DNA from: Escarpia spicata | Lineage: Eukaryota; Annelida; Polychaeta; Sabellida; Siboglinidae | Direction: 5' to 3' | Assembly (NCBI GenBank): GCA_963995525.1 | Contig: OZ023214.1 | Span: 15,604,967 to 15,668,966 of the forward strand | Length of the DNA: 64,000 bases | Shown here: positions 49,001 to 59,934 of the stretch, piece by piece | How positions within the stretch are numbered: position 1 is the stretch's first letter | Layout: each line of letters begins with the position of its first letter | The notes under the pieces: generated by a model | Told to the model about the DNA's origin: nothing | Seen by the model: the letters and a program-made list of their open reading frames with translations, nothing else | Database searches by the model: none | Position numbers and translations under genes: made by a program

Positions 49001-50927
49001 CGAACACAATGACACGTTTTGATGTTTTTTGATTACAGGAAAACAAAGTTGTCTTGCTGTGCAGTGTACTAGATGATGTGTCATTGTGTCTATTTCCTCC
49101 CTTGTAGATGTACATTTGTCTGATGTCATTCCATGCTCTCTACATGGCCATACAGAAGTTTATCACCTGTGCAACAAGTGACTGGAGAGGTGGGTGAAGT
49201 CTGGCAGTTAGGAGACTTAGTCTCATAACAGATCTAGTACTGACATTTGTATTTCTAGTTAGGTTTTATTTGGTTCTGTTAAACACTTTGCAGATAGATA
49301 TTGTATACTTTCAAGAAATAGATTACATTTTGAACATTTGTAAATGTCTCTAATGAAAATGTCAGAAAACGTAAGCCTAAAAATATGATGGAATTACCTG
49401 ATAAACCCACAATTCACAAGTGAATGGCAGAGGTGAATACATTATATTTGACACTACCTAGAAAAGTGGCCAAATATAACACTCATTAACAGCATTTTAC
49501 GTAAGAAATGTGAAAGCATATGTTGATTTTGTTACTCCAGAGTGCTCCATCTATTATGGCTATGCTATTGCCCTTTCTTTCAGATTACTCCACCTATTCT
49601 GCTCCGGCCACAACAATCTTCCTCATCGTGTTGCTCTTTCTTTCAGATTGCTCCACCTATTCTGCTCCGGCCACAACAATCTTCCCCATCGTGTTGCTCT
49701 TTCTTTCAGATTGCTCCACCTATTCTGCTCCGGCCACAACAATCTTCCCCATCGTGTTGCTCTTTCTTTCAGATTGCTCCACCTATTCTGCTCCGGCCAC
49801 AACAATCTTCCCCATCGTGTTGCTCTTTCTTTCAGATTGCTCCACCTATTCTGCTCCGGCCACAACAATCTTCCCCATCGTGTTGCTCTTTCTTTCAGAT
49901 TGCTCCACCTATTCTGCTCCGACCACAACAATCTTTCAGATTGCTCCACCTATTCTGACCCGGCCACAACAATCTTCCCAATCGTGTTGCTCTTTCTTTC
50001 AGATTGCTCCACCTATTCTGTTCCGGCCACAACAATCTTCCCCATCGTGTTGCTCTTTCTTTCAGATTGCTCCACCTATTCTGCTCCGGACACAACAATC
50101 TTCCCCATCGTGTTGCTCTTTCTTTCAGATTGCTCCAGCTATTCTGCTCCAGCCACAACAATCTTCCTCATCATGTTGCTCTTTGAGGCTCTGCTCTTTG
50201 CCATGTTCACAGCGATCATGTTTGGTACTCAGATGTCCTCCATCTGCTCTGACGAGACGGTTAGTATACAACGTACAAATAATTCTGGGTACTCTGTTTA
50301 AACGTTGTACCCTGCAAATGTTATTGAAAATGTGCCAACATTTAGAGGACGTAGAAGGTACAGTAAAACTATTGTGTGAATATCTAGTGCCACAGTCAAT
50401 ATAAATTGTTTGAACTGTGCACATTTAAAAGTGGAAATAATGTTATTTTGTTTTCTCAGCTATCGTATCTTGAAGCTTATATATTGTCTTAAAACTAGGA
50501 CGTTTTAAAGCTATCTTTAGCTTTCTATACTTATAGTTGTAAGAAATTGTCATATGGAAAGTGGAAAGGTATTATGTACTTTTTGGTAGTTGGATGTTTT
50601 GAATAATAAATGTTTCATCTTGTCTTTTACTTGCATCTTTATCCTGTTTGATCTGTCCGACAGACTTGGTAAATCATTGTTTTATTTTAAACTACAGTTG
50701 CTGCAGTTGTTTAGACATGATCACATTTTATTACTGTCGATTTTTTCAATTATATGTGTATGTTTTAGGGCATAGAGCAACTGAAGAGCGAGTACCCAAC
50801 CTGGGAGAAGAGGTCTTGGTGGCTCAGTCTGAAGGCCGTCTTTGGTCATCCGTTCTCCCTCAAGTGGTTCTCTCCCTTCCACATGCCCGTCATCGGCAAG
50901 GACCAGGTGTACCTCTACAATGTCTGA
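45676..50927 (+). CDS. DHHC palmitoyltransferase, ZDHHC3/ZDHHC7 type
   Basis: Exons: first coding exon A (45676-46030) or B (46433-46852), then 47684-47808, 48536-48632, 49108-49189, 50129-50259, 50769-50927. The enzyme attaches palmitate to cysteines of membrane proteins; ZDHHC3/7 act mainly at the Golgi. The cysteine-rich domain begins [19 protein letters not shown] in exon 2 and continues [17 protein letters not shown] in exon 3, so the DHHC active site is complete. The DPG motif is split: TDP ends exon A or B, and G opens exon 2. Exon 5 carries TM4 and [13 protein letters not shown]; the end is [18 protein letters not shown]...[10 protein letters not shown]...VYLYNV. From the exon A ATG at 45722 the product is 300 aa; from the exon B ATG at 46433 it is 337 aa (human ZDHHC3 299, ZDHHC7 308, from memory). 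Exon 5 is joined as AGA G|AT TGC and is preceded by the 63-bp acceptor array. The ZDHHC3/7 split is vertebrate, so no single symbol is given. Confidence 0.95.
46433..46852 (+). CDS. ZDHHC alternative first coding exon B (diverged duplicate of A)
   Basis: Encodes a basic/serine N-terminal region, then TM1 ([20 protein letters not shown]), TM2 ([20 protein letters not shown]) and TDP, then donor gtaagt in phase 0. It is clearly homologous to exon A (HLRTVFTDP versus HVRTVVTDP; matched TM spacing). The ATG at 46433 ([11 protein letters not shown]) follows a possible acceptor, 'acttacag', at 46423-46430. Splicing exon A into that acceptor would give AAT GCC TTC ATG CTG TGA, a stop, so A and B look mutually exclusive. 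Confidence 0.8.
47250..47427. mobile_element. pogo/Tigger-like MITE in a ZDHHC intron
   Basis: The left end 'cagttaaacctcgctgtatg' and the right end (reverse complement 'caatggaacctcactattta') form imperfect terminal inverted repeats of about 20 bp. The outer context contains TA on both sides, as expected for Tc1/mariner-superfamily insertion. About 170 bp, no coding capacity. Confidence 0.6.
49568..50184 (+). repeat. 63-bp array containing the ZDHHC exon 5 3' splice site
   Basis: Ten 'ctttcag' acceptors (cag at 49581, 49644, 49707, 49770, 49833, 49896, 49937, 50000, 50063, 50126) are spaced 63 bp except for one 41-bp step (49896 to 49937). A unit is gtgttgctctttctttcag, then about 43 nt of exon (ATTGCTCCACC...CTTCCCCAT). 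The last acceptor opens the authentic exon at 50129. The polypyrimidine segment of each unit is fused to codons resembling the real exon (ATGTTGCTCTTT versus gtgttgctcttt). The array is open in all three forward frames. Relative to the phase-1 donor at 49189, the last four acceptors are in frame and the first six are not. Confidence 0.96.
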
Positions 50928-51333
50928 CACTAGTCTGCTGCTCCTCCAATCGGTGCTTGTGTTTCCTCAGCCAATGTCTGGGAATGCTGTGTGTAGTACC
51001 ACCAAGTGGTAGGCATTTCGATTCAGCTGACACCATGACGTACTGACATTAAGACATGACAAAACATAATGCTGCCCTAGTGCATCGTGGGATACCTCTT
51101 CTGTGAAACCTGTCATTTTGTTATCGTCTTCTCTGTGAGTAAACAAATGTTGCTAGTTTGTTCCGGTTTCTCCCTGCAACTTTCCTTTAAAAAAACATTC
51201 ATATGGATCACCGAAAATTTATGTCCAAGATACACATGTTATTTGTGTCATATTTATACATTTATAGAAAAACTGAGTCTTGAAACTAGAATTATAACAA
51301 ATTGGATGGTAGGTACATTTGGTGACAAAGAGT

Positions 51334-51339
51334 AATAAA
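51334..51339 (+). terminator. Candidate polyadenylation signal (ZDHHC gene)
   Basis: AATAAA 407 nt after the stop codon. It would place the 14-bp satellite array outside the transcript. Confidence 0.45.
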
Positions 51340-51786
51340 GTGCACTGAGTGTAAGATAAACAGTGTGGAAGTCAACGGTGTGGCAGCATTTAGAGAGACA
51401 CATATAATTACGAAACGTTGCTGAGCAAGTTTTAATATGTCCAAAGAAGATCAACCTGTCATGTTGATCTCAAATTTTGACTTCAAGTAGATTTCTGAGA
51501 AGCCCGGAGGATGATTATTTTGAAGTACAAAATGTGAATTTGAGTACCTTAGTAAGTTAAGTTTCTATGTTATAACTTCAGTGATGCCACAGAGGTGACC
51601 GGGTAGGGTTAGCTAGAGAAGCATTTTTTTTGGGTCGTATTGCTGACTATATTTAAAATATGTAACCTTCAGAAATTGATATTTTGTATTAGAAGCAAGG
51701 ATGACGGAAGCAGTTGTGAATGTTTGTTATATCATGTTGGTTTCACTACACATGTTGCATCACATTGGTACCTCTGTCACCTGTTT

Positions 51787-54250
51787 GTAGTGCAGCCCTG
51801 TATCATATTTGTTATGTCATATTTGTTGCATCATATTTGATACATCATATTTCTTTCATTATGTTCAGTACATTATATTTGTTTCATCATGTTTGGTACA
51901 TCATGTTTGTTACGTCATATTTGTTGCATCATGTTTGGTACATCATGTTTGTTACATCATATTTGTTGCATCATGTTTGGTACATCATGTTTGTTACGTC
52001 ATATTTGTTGCATCACGTTTGGTACATCCTATTTATTTCATCATATTTGGTACATCATATTTGTTTCATCATGTTTGGTACATCATGTTTGGTACGTCAT
52101 ATTTGTTTCATCATGTTTGGTACATCATGTTTGTTACGTCATATTTGTTGCATCATGTTTGGTACATCATGTTTGTTACATCATGTTTGGTACATCATGT
52201 TTGGTACATCATGTTTGGTACATCATGTTTGTTACATCATATTTGTTGCATCGTGTTTGGTACATCATGTTTGTTACATCATATTTGTTGCATCGTGTTT
52301 GGTACATCATGTTAGTTACGTCATATTTGTTGCATCGTATTTGGTACATCATGTTAGTTACGTCATATTTGTTGCATCATGTTTGGTACATCATGTTAGT
52401 TATGTCATATTTGTTGCATCGTGTTTGGTACGTCATGTTTGTTGCATCGTGTTTGGTACGTCATGTTTGTTACGTCATATTTGTTGCATCGTGTTTGGTA
52501 CATCATGTTTGTTACGTCATATTTGTTGCATAATATTTGGTACATCATGTTTGTTACGTCATATTTGTTGCATCGTGTTTGGTACGTCATATTTGTTGCA
52601 TCGTGTTTGGTACATCATGTTAGTTACGTCATATTTGTTGCATCGTGTTTGGTACATCATGTTTGTTACGTCATATTTGTTGCATAATATTTGGTACATC
52701 ATGTTTGTTACGTCATATTTGTTGCATCGTGTTTGGTACGTCATGTTTGTTACGTCATATTTGTTGCATCGTGTTTGGTACATCATGTTAGTTACGTCAT
52801 ATTTGTTGCATCGTGTTTGGTACATCATGTTTGTTACGTCATATTTGTTGCATAATATTTGGTACATCATGTTTGTTACGTCATATTTGTTGCATCGTGT
52901 TTGGTACGTCATGTTTGTTACGTCATATTTGTTGCATCGTGTTTGGTACATCATGTTAGTTACGTCATATTTGTTGCATCGTGTTTGGTACATCATGTTT
53001 GTTACGTCATATTTGTTGCATAATATTTGGTACATCATGTTTGTTACATCATATTTGTTGCATCGTGTTTGGTACGTCATGTTTGTTACGTCATATTTGT
53101 TGCATCGTGTTTGGTACATCATGTTAGTTACGTCATATTTGTTGCATCGTGTTTGGTACATCATGTTTGTTACGTCATATTTGTTGCATAATATTTGGTA
53201 CATCATGTTTGTTACGTCATATTTGTTGCATCGTGTTTGGTACGTCATGTTTGTTACGTCATATTTGTTGCATCGTGTTTGGTACATCATGTTAGTTACG
53301 TCATATTTGTTGCATCGTGTTTGGTACATCATGTTTGTTACGTCATATTTGTTGCATAATATTTGGTACATCATGTTTGTTACGTCATATTTGTTGCATC
53401 GTGTTTGGTACGTCATGTTTGTTACGTCATATTTGTTGCATCGTGTTTGGTACATCATGTTAGTTACGTCATATTTGTTGCATCGTGTTTGGTACATCAT
53501 GTTTGTTACGTCATATTTGTTGCATAATATTTGGTACATCATGTTTGTTACGTCATATTTGTTGCATCGTGTTTGGTACGTCATGTTTGTTACGTCATAT
53601 TTGTTGCATCGTGTTTGGTACATCATGTTAGTTACGTCATATTTGTTGCATCGTGTTTGGTACATCATGTTTGTTACGTCATATTTGTTGCATAATATTT
53701 GGTACATCATGTTTGTTACGTCATATTTGTTGCATCGTGTTTGGTACGTCATGTTTGTTACGTCATATTTGTTGCATCGTGTTTGGTACATCATGTTAGT
53801 TACGTCATATTTGTTGCATCGTGTTTGGTACATCATGTTTGTTACGTCATATTTGTTGCATAATATTTGGTACATCAGGTTTTTACATCATATTTGTTGC
53901 ATTATGTTTGTTACATCATATTTGTTGCATCATGTTTGGTGGATCATATCTATTACACCATGTTTGTTATGTCGTGTTGTTGCATCATATTCAGTAAACC
54001 ATATTTGATACACCATGTTTTGTGTGTCGAATTTGTTGTGTCATATTCAGTACATTATATAGATCTGTTACACATTTGGCACATCATATTTGTTTCATCA
54101 TCTTTGGTATATCATAGTTATAACATATTCAGCACATTTTATTTGTCACATAACGTTTGGTATGTCAGATCTATTACGTCACGTTCTGTACTTCATAATT
54201 ATGTTCTGTACGTCAGATTTGTTGCATCATGTTTTGTGATAATGTTACAT
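51787..54250. repeat. Satellite-like array of 14-bp units with 168-bp higher-order repeat
   Basis: Basic units such as catcatgtttggta, catcatgtttgtta, cgtcatatttgttg and cataatatttggta are 14 bp. Three make a 42-bp block; four 42-bp blocks make a 168-bp higher-order unit. The variant 'cataatatttgg' marks it at 52683, 52851, 53019, 53187, 53355, 53523, 53691 and 53859 (exactly 168 apart), so seven near-identical units occupy 52683-53859. Flanks (51787-52680, 53880-54250) are progressively more diverged. Because 42 and 168 are multiples of 3, ORFs of 762 codons (plus) and 438 codons (minus) arise; they are not genes. Confidence 0.96.
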
Positions 54251-55796
54251 CACGTTAGATAATTGTACAAAATTCTGTCCTTCAGTCTCCTTGCAATTGT
54301 GTTGTCAACTTGCCTATTTGTATGCAGAAATGTGCGGGAACATTGGTTGTCGTGACATATCTTGATATAGTGAACATCAAACATATCTCTTGTTGAACGA
54401 GTTATTTGATCGCAATTCATCACATTGCAAGTCATGTAATCGATGTAATATTTTCTTGAAACATTGCAAACAACTCTTGTAATCGATTATGATGAAATTA
54501 ATACTTCGTAAATAGTCGCAATGTAAGTATGTTTGTTGCAGCTAATGAAACGCTACCGACATAGCAACTGTGATTATTTAATTGAAATGTTTTGTAAATA
54601 TAGTGAAGATTGACTAATCTAGCTAAACCATGTATTTCACAACCAATTCTTAGAAAATATACTTTTATGTTGGTGAAGCTACATGTGTAGTCATTCCAAG
54701 TTAGTTCAATCAGTTGCTTGTGTCTCCACCTGTCGAAATGATTGAGAAGATATTTGGACATGCAAGTATATTTTGATAGGATAGGCGATATGTCCATAGT
54801 AGTTCAATGTTATGCCCAAATAGCTGTATATATCGACTGTAAGGCATGCTACTATTTAACAAGTGAAGTTCGTGAGCAAGAAGTGGTGTCAACGACTTAT
54901 AGTAAGATGACAATATGTCACAGTATAGTTCCGTGCCGATTCATTTTGACTGGTGATGAAGGTGGGGAAAACGATCATCTGAACAATCCTGAATAGTACG
55001 TGAATTTATGTGGAATGACCTGTATTTGTGTACCACTAGTGACCTATGTTCCTGTATTTGTGTACCACAAGTGACCTATGTTCCTGTTAGGCTGGCGATG
55101 TGGTATTGTGTGTCTAGAAATCATTTTGGTTCGTGGTGTATTCAAATCTAATTCACTTTTTTCCTGATGTGAAAGGTACGTTGTTATACGGAGTGGAACA
55201 TTTGATGTGGGTGCTTTTATTCATTTACTATCGAGACATATAAATACTGGTCATCTGTTTATAAAGCCGTGTGGTGTTTGTTTGCTTTCATTTACAGTAA
55301 ATAATACACAGACAAACGACCGTATATATACATATATATCAGTGTGATGTTCAAACCTTGCTACTGAAAATATACTTTTATGCTGGTAAAGGCACACGTA
55401 GTCATTCCAAGTTCACTTAGTTGTAGGCGACCTCATCTATCCAAATGATGAAATAACATATCAGTTTTCACACATCTGTATGGGACTACAGCCTGTAACT
55501 GTAGCCTGTTTTGCGTAATGGTGATGGTTCATTAGTTCCGGTTGTTTTTTGTGTTTACTGTTTCCGATGACATGCTTTCTTCAAATGTGTATGTCTAGGT
55601 TCTACACTTTTATGACGATGGTGAAAAGTCTGTATAAAAGATGAACAGAATTCGGGTAACGAATGCTGTCCAAAAATTAATGTCAGTTCGTTGGTCGTAA
55701 AGTCAGAATGGTAATCACTGTCGTGATCCATCAAAGGGCATTAATTATGCGACCCTTAGAAGGGATGGACATACACGTTAGGTTGGCAAGCTTACC
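54251..55796. other. Unassigned stretch with diverged duplications
   Basis: 54648-54760 and 55362-55465 share a diverged direct repeat ('gaaaatatacttttatg', 'gtagtcattccaagtt'). 55013-55085 is a two-copy duplication of about 35 bp (cctgtatttgtgtaccac). No gene is recognised. Confidence 0.5.
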
Positions 55797-55866
55797 AAGG
55801 AGAGAGGGAGGGGGAGGAGTAGGGAGGGAGGGAGGGAGGGGGAGGAAGGGAGGGGAGGGGGAAAGA
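55797..55866. repeat. Purine-rich (GGGA)n tract
   Basis: About 70 bp of gggaggga-type polypurine; could form triplex or G-rich structures. Confidence 0.85.
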
Positions 55867-56472
55867 TGAAGGCAGGAACGAGGGTGGAGACGGAGAGTCG
55901 TCAACATTAAAACGAACATAAGTCGCCTAACAGACTACGCCAGCAGAAACCACTGCATTATTGACTAGAAGAAATTCAAGGTAGTTGTGAGGAAATGTAA
56001 TTGAAGACGGCGAAGTGTGAGATGGATGTAGGAGAGATGTAGGGAAGAAAGGGGTCCAACTACACATTATGCACTAGAAGGTAACATCTGTTACGTACGT
56101 TGCGTGGACGTGTGGAGAGGGTCAGACTGTATGCATACTCGCATACACGCAGAGGCGGATCTAGGACTTGAGGCCCCTGGGCAGTGACCGGGTCATAGCA
56201 GTCACTCCTCCGTACACCTACTGCAATGTGGACCTTATTGCACAACACGACATTTCCTGTACATTTAGAACACATACCGGTATAATAATTGTATTTCAGA
56301 ATACAATGTATATATGCAGATACGAAAGTGACATTCCTGTATCATGAAACAGCTACTCGTGATGTATTACAATTTTGAAAACGAATGCCTAGCTAGCATT
56401 GCAGTTTGTGGCCGCCAACACGAGACAAATACACATACAGATCGCTATACATTCTTCAGGATAGTTAATTTA
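55867..56472. other. Unassigned stretch
   Basis: Nothing recognisable. Confidence 0.3.
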
Positions 56473-56643
56473 TATGCAAATTAGCAGTTTTAAACATATC
56501 CAATACGTGAATTTACCTTTTAGAGGCTTTCGTAGATGTGACACACCAACACATGAACTGAAGAAGTTAGCGTGTCACGTCGACGAAAGCCTCTACAAGG
56601 TAAATTCACGTATTTGATATGTTTAATAGAACGAATTTGCATA
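56473..56643. mobile_element. Foldback MITE (long perfect-length hairpin)
   Basis: Two arms of 72 bp (56473-56544, 56572-56643) are inverted copies at roughly 85-90% identity with no indels, separated by 27 bp. The tips read tatgcaaatt...aatttgcata. The inner parts share 'acgtgaatttacctt' and 'tagaggctttcgt'. With TA as the duplicated target the element would be tgcaaat...atttgca. No coding capacity. Confidence 0.85.
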
Positions 56644-59443
56644 CTGATCCAGATCGTTTTTGTAGATGAATTTCGTCATGGCATCCCTGATCTGTTCTGG
56701 ACCAGTTGATCCAAGAAACCAAACCCAGTACGATAAGTTGAGAACCGTTGTTCCAGAGAGCCGATGATCAATAACAGATATTTAACTATCAGCACAAAAC
56801 ATCAGCGATGTAGAGAGTTCTGCATCCTGCACTCGACCAAAATTAAATCTAGTGGATTCCATCTTGCACTAGTTGCCTAGACGCTGGTGGGTCTGCAAAA
56901 CTCTGCACGTATTTTGTTGCGCAAGATTTCTCTGCTCCCTGCCGCTGGTTGGTCTACTCAATGTCCTGCTACTCATCTAGACACTCACGTTGTGTCTCAA
57001 CAAAGCTTTTTAGCGACTTCATAATTGCCACTTTATATCCGTCTATTTTTGGATACTGCAGTGTTTTACCATGGTTATTCGTGGCCTATATTTATTTGAC
57101 TCCAAAGCAAAGGGTTGCGACATGATGTCAAAACGTTTTGGGCAGACCCCATAAAATATTTGTTGGAGGCCCCTGGGCTCACCGGGGGGCACTTATACTA
57201 GCAGTACTGTGGATGTGCCGACTTCAAGAGTCGTTTTTTTACCGAGGGTCCCTAGATCAATGTTCTCCCTAAAACTAGGGCAAACATTATACAGAAGTTC
57301 CCTAGACAAGGGTATAATTTCGAGGAAATCTCCCTAGAACAATGCTAGATTTTTATCGCAGCATTCACGGTTACGTATCGCGTATATTTGGTTATATATC
57401 GGCAACTACTCGGGGCAATTTAGGTGCAATGTGCATATATGTATCGGAATACACACACCTATAGATGTGTTTATTATGAATTAAATACTTACTTAAAAAT
57501 AAATTGTGTCTTTCCGAAATTTGTCTCTAGATCAAGGGTATATTTTTATATTGGATGCCCTTATCAAGGGTAGGGCTATATGTGACCTTCGGCTGCACAC
57601 TCCTACCCACATGTAAGGGTAGTGCCCCCCGGGCCTCTGGGGAACGGTAAAGCCTTCCGCACGCACACACGCACGCACAGAAACACGCACGCACGCACAT
57701 ACTGGAGTTGCAGGTTGTTTATCTGGCGGGTGGAGTGCAAACTAACGGGGTCAGCACACTGGTAGTTTTCCCATTGGCGACCATGTTAACGTTTTGTCTG
57801 ATTGTAAGAAAACGTGACCTAGAAAATGTATTAAACTTGTCATCTGCCGTTGTCATCATCTCATTGACATGCTGGTCGAGTTTAGTCAAAATCTAATATT
57901 TCTAGCTCTTACAAAATGCCTGTATGTATGACACCCGTCAATATTTACAAATGGATGCAGGCAATAATCCGGCTAAAGTGTCAACTAGCCAAATACCCTA
58001 CTGCTTAGTAAAATCAGCTAAAAAGACACCATTTTACTGTCAACAGCTTCTACAATCACATCTAGAAATCTGACTACTCAAATGAACTTATGTCAGAGCA
58101 AGTGAATATTGTAAAACATAATTTCTCAAAAATATATTGCACTTTTTGTCGTAACCAAGCAGGAAGTCTAACAGTGTCTTGACCCCTAACACCAAGCATT
58201 CAAGTGTACAAGAAGGAAACCAAAGGTGGGTTTAAGCGCCGAAGTGATTAACTTAATTTATATTAAGCACTCTAGTTGTGATAAACAATTAAACATTTAT
58301 AATAATAACTGAACATATTAAAACTTCGGTGATTCGAATTCATGTCTGGTCTTGCATAGCTTAAAGTCAGTTTAGAATACACCGTATATTTCATGACGTT
58401 GAAGCTGACCTACTTCCGTGTAGTCCTAGCTAGTCTTTGTGGTCGTTCACAATGTCCTATGCATGTACCGTGTGGACAACACCGTTACATACCTGCATAT
58501 ACATAACATATAACTTTAAATCTGGAAAACAATCGACATTTTAGAATACTAATTCATGGGGTCTGAGAATTAGTACGCCCTGTATTAACAGGTAAATGTC
58601 GACTATTGTGAGAGACCTCTTGTAATCTACTCTATGTGTTTGTCTCTGTCCCACTGATAAGACTATAACAGTAAAAGACTTACCATAAATTCTGAACCGC
58701 GGAAGAAACCGGACAGGTAGATATAGGCCTAAAAGACCATCAATGCTTTAAGAAATATTAAAAACCAATAGAATGGACGAATCTGTCACTGTTTACTAGT
58801 TGTCATTGATAATATCGTGACGTTCTAGGCAACGATGATTATTTACAAAAAAGGACGACACCAAGTGCTGGTTGCTGTAAACCAGTAGGGCAGAAAAATG
58901 CGTTAAAGATAGTTAACAAAGAGCCTTCCAGGTTATCTAACAATTAAAGATTACCCACATTTAGACGTTGTAGGCCCTATAGTATGAAGCGGTGAAAAAT
59001 TGCCTACTGCGTAGGCCTACTCTGTCTCTGTTTCTATCTAGCCTTCTACTAGGCCTGCCCTTAACCATGTTACACCTGAGTGATTTTCAACAAGCGCGAG
59101 TGTTGACTCGTTACGAAATATTCTATATATGGCATACACCAATAGCTGTAAAATTACTAGTGTTTTCGCTGTTATTTTATTATTTCTTATACCGTTAATC
59201 GCACCAAGCAGACGCAATCGATACGCGGGTTTAATTGGTGTATCAACGACAACCCATAATTAATGGGTGACACTAAAATTTGAAAATCCAATAACAGCAG
59301 AGTTACTGATAATGTTGTAAATGATACCGTTATACCAATGAATATTATAAGCCAGTCAATACAAGATCGAAGCCAGAAAAAGCAGGAGAATACAAAACTA
59401 ATTTCAATGAACAGAACATTGTTAATTTGAAAGTTAAACAATC
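56644..59443. other. Unassigned stretch
   Basis: No gene is supported. 57240-57570 holds scattered copies of a 'ccctagatcaagggtat'-like motif in both orientations, which suggests a decayed transposon. 57659-57700 is a short 'cacgcacgcacg' tract. ORFs of 60-85 codons have no family resemblance. Confidence 0.35.
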
Positions 59444-59524
59444 TTCGCGCGTCAGGCGTCGCTGCTGCTGATTACGTCAGTGCCAGCCAGCGCTGATCGC
59501 CTTGCGAAACTCTGAATTTAAGCT
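59444..59524. repeat. Dispersed repeat, copy 2
   Basis: Direct-orientation copy of 44427-44524, lacking its middle hairpin: 'cgctgctgctgattacgtca', then gtgccagccagc, then 'gcgaaactctgaatttaagc'. Confidence 0.85.
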
Positions 59525-59673
59525 TAATTATTAATAATTCATTAATAACTGTAACTTCTAATGGTTCAAAACATGGCCATTGCATGGTGACTTATTAAAA
59601 AAAATTGTCAATCTAATATGTTGTTTTAGAAATTAAACAAAATCGAACTGTAGTATTTCTAATATGCCTTCAA

Positions 59674-59754
59674 CTGTCAGAAGGTTATTCTGGCCATAAT
59701 TATTATACCATATCTGTTGTTGACTTGTTGCATTGCGTAAATGGGGTTATGCAA
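59674..59754. repeat. Direct repeat flanking the LTR-like module, copy 1
   Basis: 'ctgtcagaaggttattctgg' through 'cattgcgtaaatgg' recurs at 60495-60561 with one small deletion. Confidence 0.85.
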
Positions 59755-59934
59755 ATACATTGCATAATAATTTTTACGCGAGGCAATCAAGTCAACATTT
59801 AAGTCATGCTAGGTAAACAGGGGACACGGTACCGAAGAAGTCAAGAGTCCAGCATTTGAATAGTAACAGGTTTTCCCGCGCTTTAGCGTATGAATACAGT
59901 GAAAAGAAGTCCCGCCGCGCAGGGTATAAAAGGC

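Noticed and set aside
49623..50161. Minus-strand [16 protein letters not shown] repeat proteins
   Set aside because: Antisense of the 63-bp array.
49510..50404. Single-exon repeat protein of 263-294 aa
   Set aside because: The frame runs through a splice-site array; the real exon starts at 50129, as shown by the phase-matched join to 49189 and ZDHHC homology. Partial coding use of the last units is kept as a finding.
51720..54008. 762-codon plus-strand ORF and 438-codon minus-strand ORF
   Set aside because: Both are products of a 14/42/168-bp satellite whose periods keep frames open; no protein-like composition or splice context.
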